NCBI GenBank assembly: GCA_945952575.1
Contig: CAMFIY010000133.1
Location: 1-7,601 of the forward strand
Source of the DNA: an uncultured Leucobacter sp.
GTDB taxonomy: Bacteria > Actinomycetota > Actinomycetes > Actinomycetales > Microbacteriaceae
Direction of reading: 5' to 3'
DNA: 7,601 nucleotides
Shown here piece by piece: positions 7,109 through 7,601 of the stretch (position 1 is the stretch's first letter; the number at the start of each line of letters is the position of its first letter). The notes below the pieces were generated by a model, which was not told where the DNA came from, made no database searches, and saw nothing but the letters and a program-made list of their open reading frames with translations. The translations under genes and the position numbers were made by a program.

Positions 7109-7423
7109 TCAGGGCTTCGCGACCGCGTGGTCGATCCGGTAGAGCCGGCCGGAGCCGACCTCCGCGCCGTCCAGCAGCGCGACGAGCTCGGGGGCCACGC
7201 GACCGCGACGCGGGTGGTCGAGCCATTCCTGATACGCGTCGGCATCGGGCCAGAGCGCCGTGACGACGATCTCGCCCGAGCCATCGGCGGCGATCGAGAT
7301 CTCGGAGGCGATCGCGCGGGTGAGATCGAGCGATTCCTGGAGGATCTGCTCGGCGCGATACAGGTCGAGAACGGCGTCGATCTGCTCCGGCGAGGTTCGC
7401 AGGGTGAGCAGGCTACGGATCAT
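7109..7423 (-). CDS. Small ABM-like (antibiotic biosynthesis monooxygenase fold) protein
   Basis: A 104-residue soluble protein with no signal peptide or membrane segment. Its shape fits the ABM/dimeric alpha-beta-barrel group: an opening strand (MIRSLLTLRT), a helix (SPEQIDAVLDLYRAEQILQE, 11-30), a strand ending in SEISIAADGSGEIVVTALWPD (about 40-60), the typical helix with an aromatic DAYQEWLDHP (62-71), and a last strand GSGRLYRIDH (90-99). Members act as cofactor-less oxygenases, isomerases or non-catalytic binding proteins, so the fold does not give the reaction. It is the first gene of the operon, 65 nt before the binding protein. That suggests a catabolic or accessory role on the same substrate, for example a later step after HyuAB, but this is inference. 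The start is ATG at 7423 with GGAG 11 nt upstream, a long spacing, so initiation may be weak. Fold assignment is moderate; real-gene confidence is good because of length, codon bias and operon position. Confidence 0.75.
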   Translation of the reverse strand: MIRSLLTLRTSPEQIDAVLDLYRAEQILQESLDLTRAIASEISIAADGSGEIVVTALWPDADAYQEWLDHPRRGRVAPELVALLDGAEVGSGRLYRIDHAVAKP

Positions 7424-7508
7424 GATGTCGAAAACTCCGGTGTCTGGACATGCCGCTTGTGCGACGTAAGGCGAAGATACTCCGGCCGCGAGTCACCTTC
7501 CTGTGCAT

Positions 7509-7536
7509 TTTGCATAGTGTGGTTGCGGCGTAATAT
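7509..7536 (+). promoter_or_regulatory. Promoter of the divergent gene, leaderless type
   Basis: TTTGCA (7509-7514), a 16-nt spacer, and TAATAT (7531-7536), which matches the actinobacterial TAnnnT -10. The last base of the -10 lies so that transcription would start at about 7543, exactly the first base of the GTG. No Shine-Dalgarno precedes that GTG, so a leaderless mRNA is the best reading. Confidence 0.7.
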
Positions 7537-7541
7537 GCAAA
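7509..7541. repeat. 8-bp perfect inverted repeat, candidate operator
   Basis: TTTGCATA (7509-7516) and TATGCAAA (7534-7541) are exact reverse complements separated by 17 bp, with centres 25 bp apart. The left arm covers the plus-strand -35 and the right arm overlaps its -10 and ends just before the start codon. A regulator bound to both arms would block this promoter and could also govern the operon. A further TGCA at 7504-7507 (TGTGCATT) adds a half-match next to the left arm. Confidence 0.55.
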
Positions 7542-7542
7542 T

Positions 7543-7601
7543 GTGAGAATCGGTGTGAGTGTGACCCCGGATCGCGTCTCCGGCGTGGCGCTGTCGAACG
7601 C
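7543..7601 (+). CDS. Start of a divergent gene, cut by right window edge
   Basis: GTG at 7543 opens a frame read as VRIGVSVTPDRVSGVALSN, still open at the window end; only 19 full codons are visible. The start was chosen because it sits 7 nt after TAATAT, as expected for a leaderless actinobacterial transcript. The ATG two bases earlier is followed at once by TGA, and in-frame GTGs at 7555 and 7561 have no ribosome site. I do not recognise the family from so short a stretch. Placement opposite a catabolic operon would suit its regulator or another pathway gene, but nothing in the visible residues shows either. Confidence 0.5.
   Translation, partial: MRIGVSVTPDRVSGVALSN

Larger units (their letters stand above)
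7424..7542. promoter_or_regulatory. Divergent intergenic control region
   Basis: This 119-bp gap separates the minus-strand operon from the plus-strand gene at 7543 and must hold both promoters. It is clearly more A+T-rich near 7501-7542 than the coding DNA around it. On the plus side TAATAT at 7531-7536 is a strong -10. For the minus strand the matching hexamers are poor (TTGCAT at 7540-7535 with TATGCA at 7516-7511, spacing 18). If used, they would leave an 80-nt leader before the ABM-like gene. A short near-palindrome TGTCTGGACA sits at 7441-7450 in that leader. Confidence 0.7.

Noticed and set aside
7044..7226. Upstream extension of the binding-protein frame to 406 residues
   Set aside because: It overlaps the ABM-like gene and would bury the signal peptide and lipobox; ATG 7043 has a good Shine-Dalgarno.
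7441..7450. TGTCTGGACA as an operator
   Set aside because: Only 4-bp arms around a 2-bp centre, with outer bases not matching; too short to claim alone.
1..7601. CRISPR array, tRNA/rRNA, insertion sequence, phage or defence genes
   Set aside because: No regularly spaced repeats, no transposase or integrase motifs, no terminal inverted repeats and no recognisable structural RNA were seen; the window is densely packed metabolic and transport coding DNA.

Overview
The window looks like a high-G+C actinomycete chromosome, possibly Microbacteriaceae. The evidence is G/C at most third codon positions, a GTG start, a likely leaderless promoter and an actinobacterial-style lipoprotein; the family is an inference only.

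Almost all of it is one minus-strand transcription unit. In transcription order (right to left) it runs: a small ABM-like dimeric alpha/beta-barrel protein (7109-7423); a lipoprotein solute-binding protein (6006-7043); a two-NBD ATPase (4472-6001); a permease (3492-4475); a HyuA/OplA-type ATP-dependent hydantoinase/oxoprolinase subunit (1345-3402); and the partner HyuB subunit (1-1352), which runs off the left edge. The junctions are tight: 65 nt, 4 nt, a 4-nt overlap, 89 nt and an 8-nt overlap. No convincing terminator hairpin lies between the genes, so one operon is likely.

At the right edge a plus-strand gene begins at 7543, divergent from the operon. Only 19 codons are visible. It appears to be leaderless, with TAATAT at 7531-7536 seven nucleotides upstream of GTG. 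The 119-bp divergent gap carries an exact 8-bp inverted repeat (TTTGCATA-N17-TATGCAAA) over that promoter, a good candidate operator.

Working model: a CUT2 (ribose-type) ABC importer brings in a small organic compound, and HyuA/HyuB open or carboxylate it in an ATP-dependent reaction. This family includes N-methylhydantoinase, 5-oxoprolinase, lactamases such as caprolactamase, and acetone/acetophenone carboxylases. The binding protein lacks the residues that RbsB uses to hold ribose, so the ligand is probably not a simple pentose; a cyclic amide, imide or related compound fits better. The true substrate cannot be read from the sequence. Nothing here is an obviously new class of system. The unusual parts are the pairing of a sugar-type importer with HyuAB, the ABM-like lead gene and the symmetric divergent control region.
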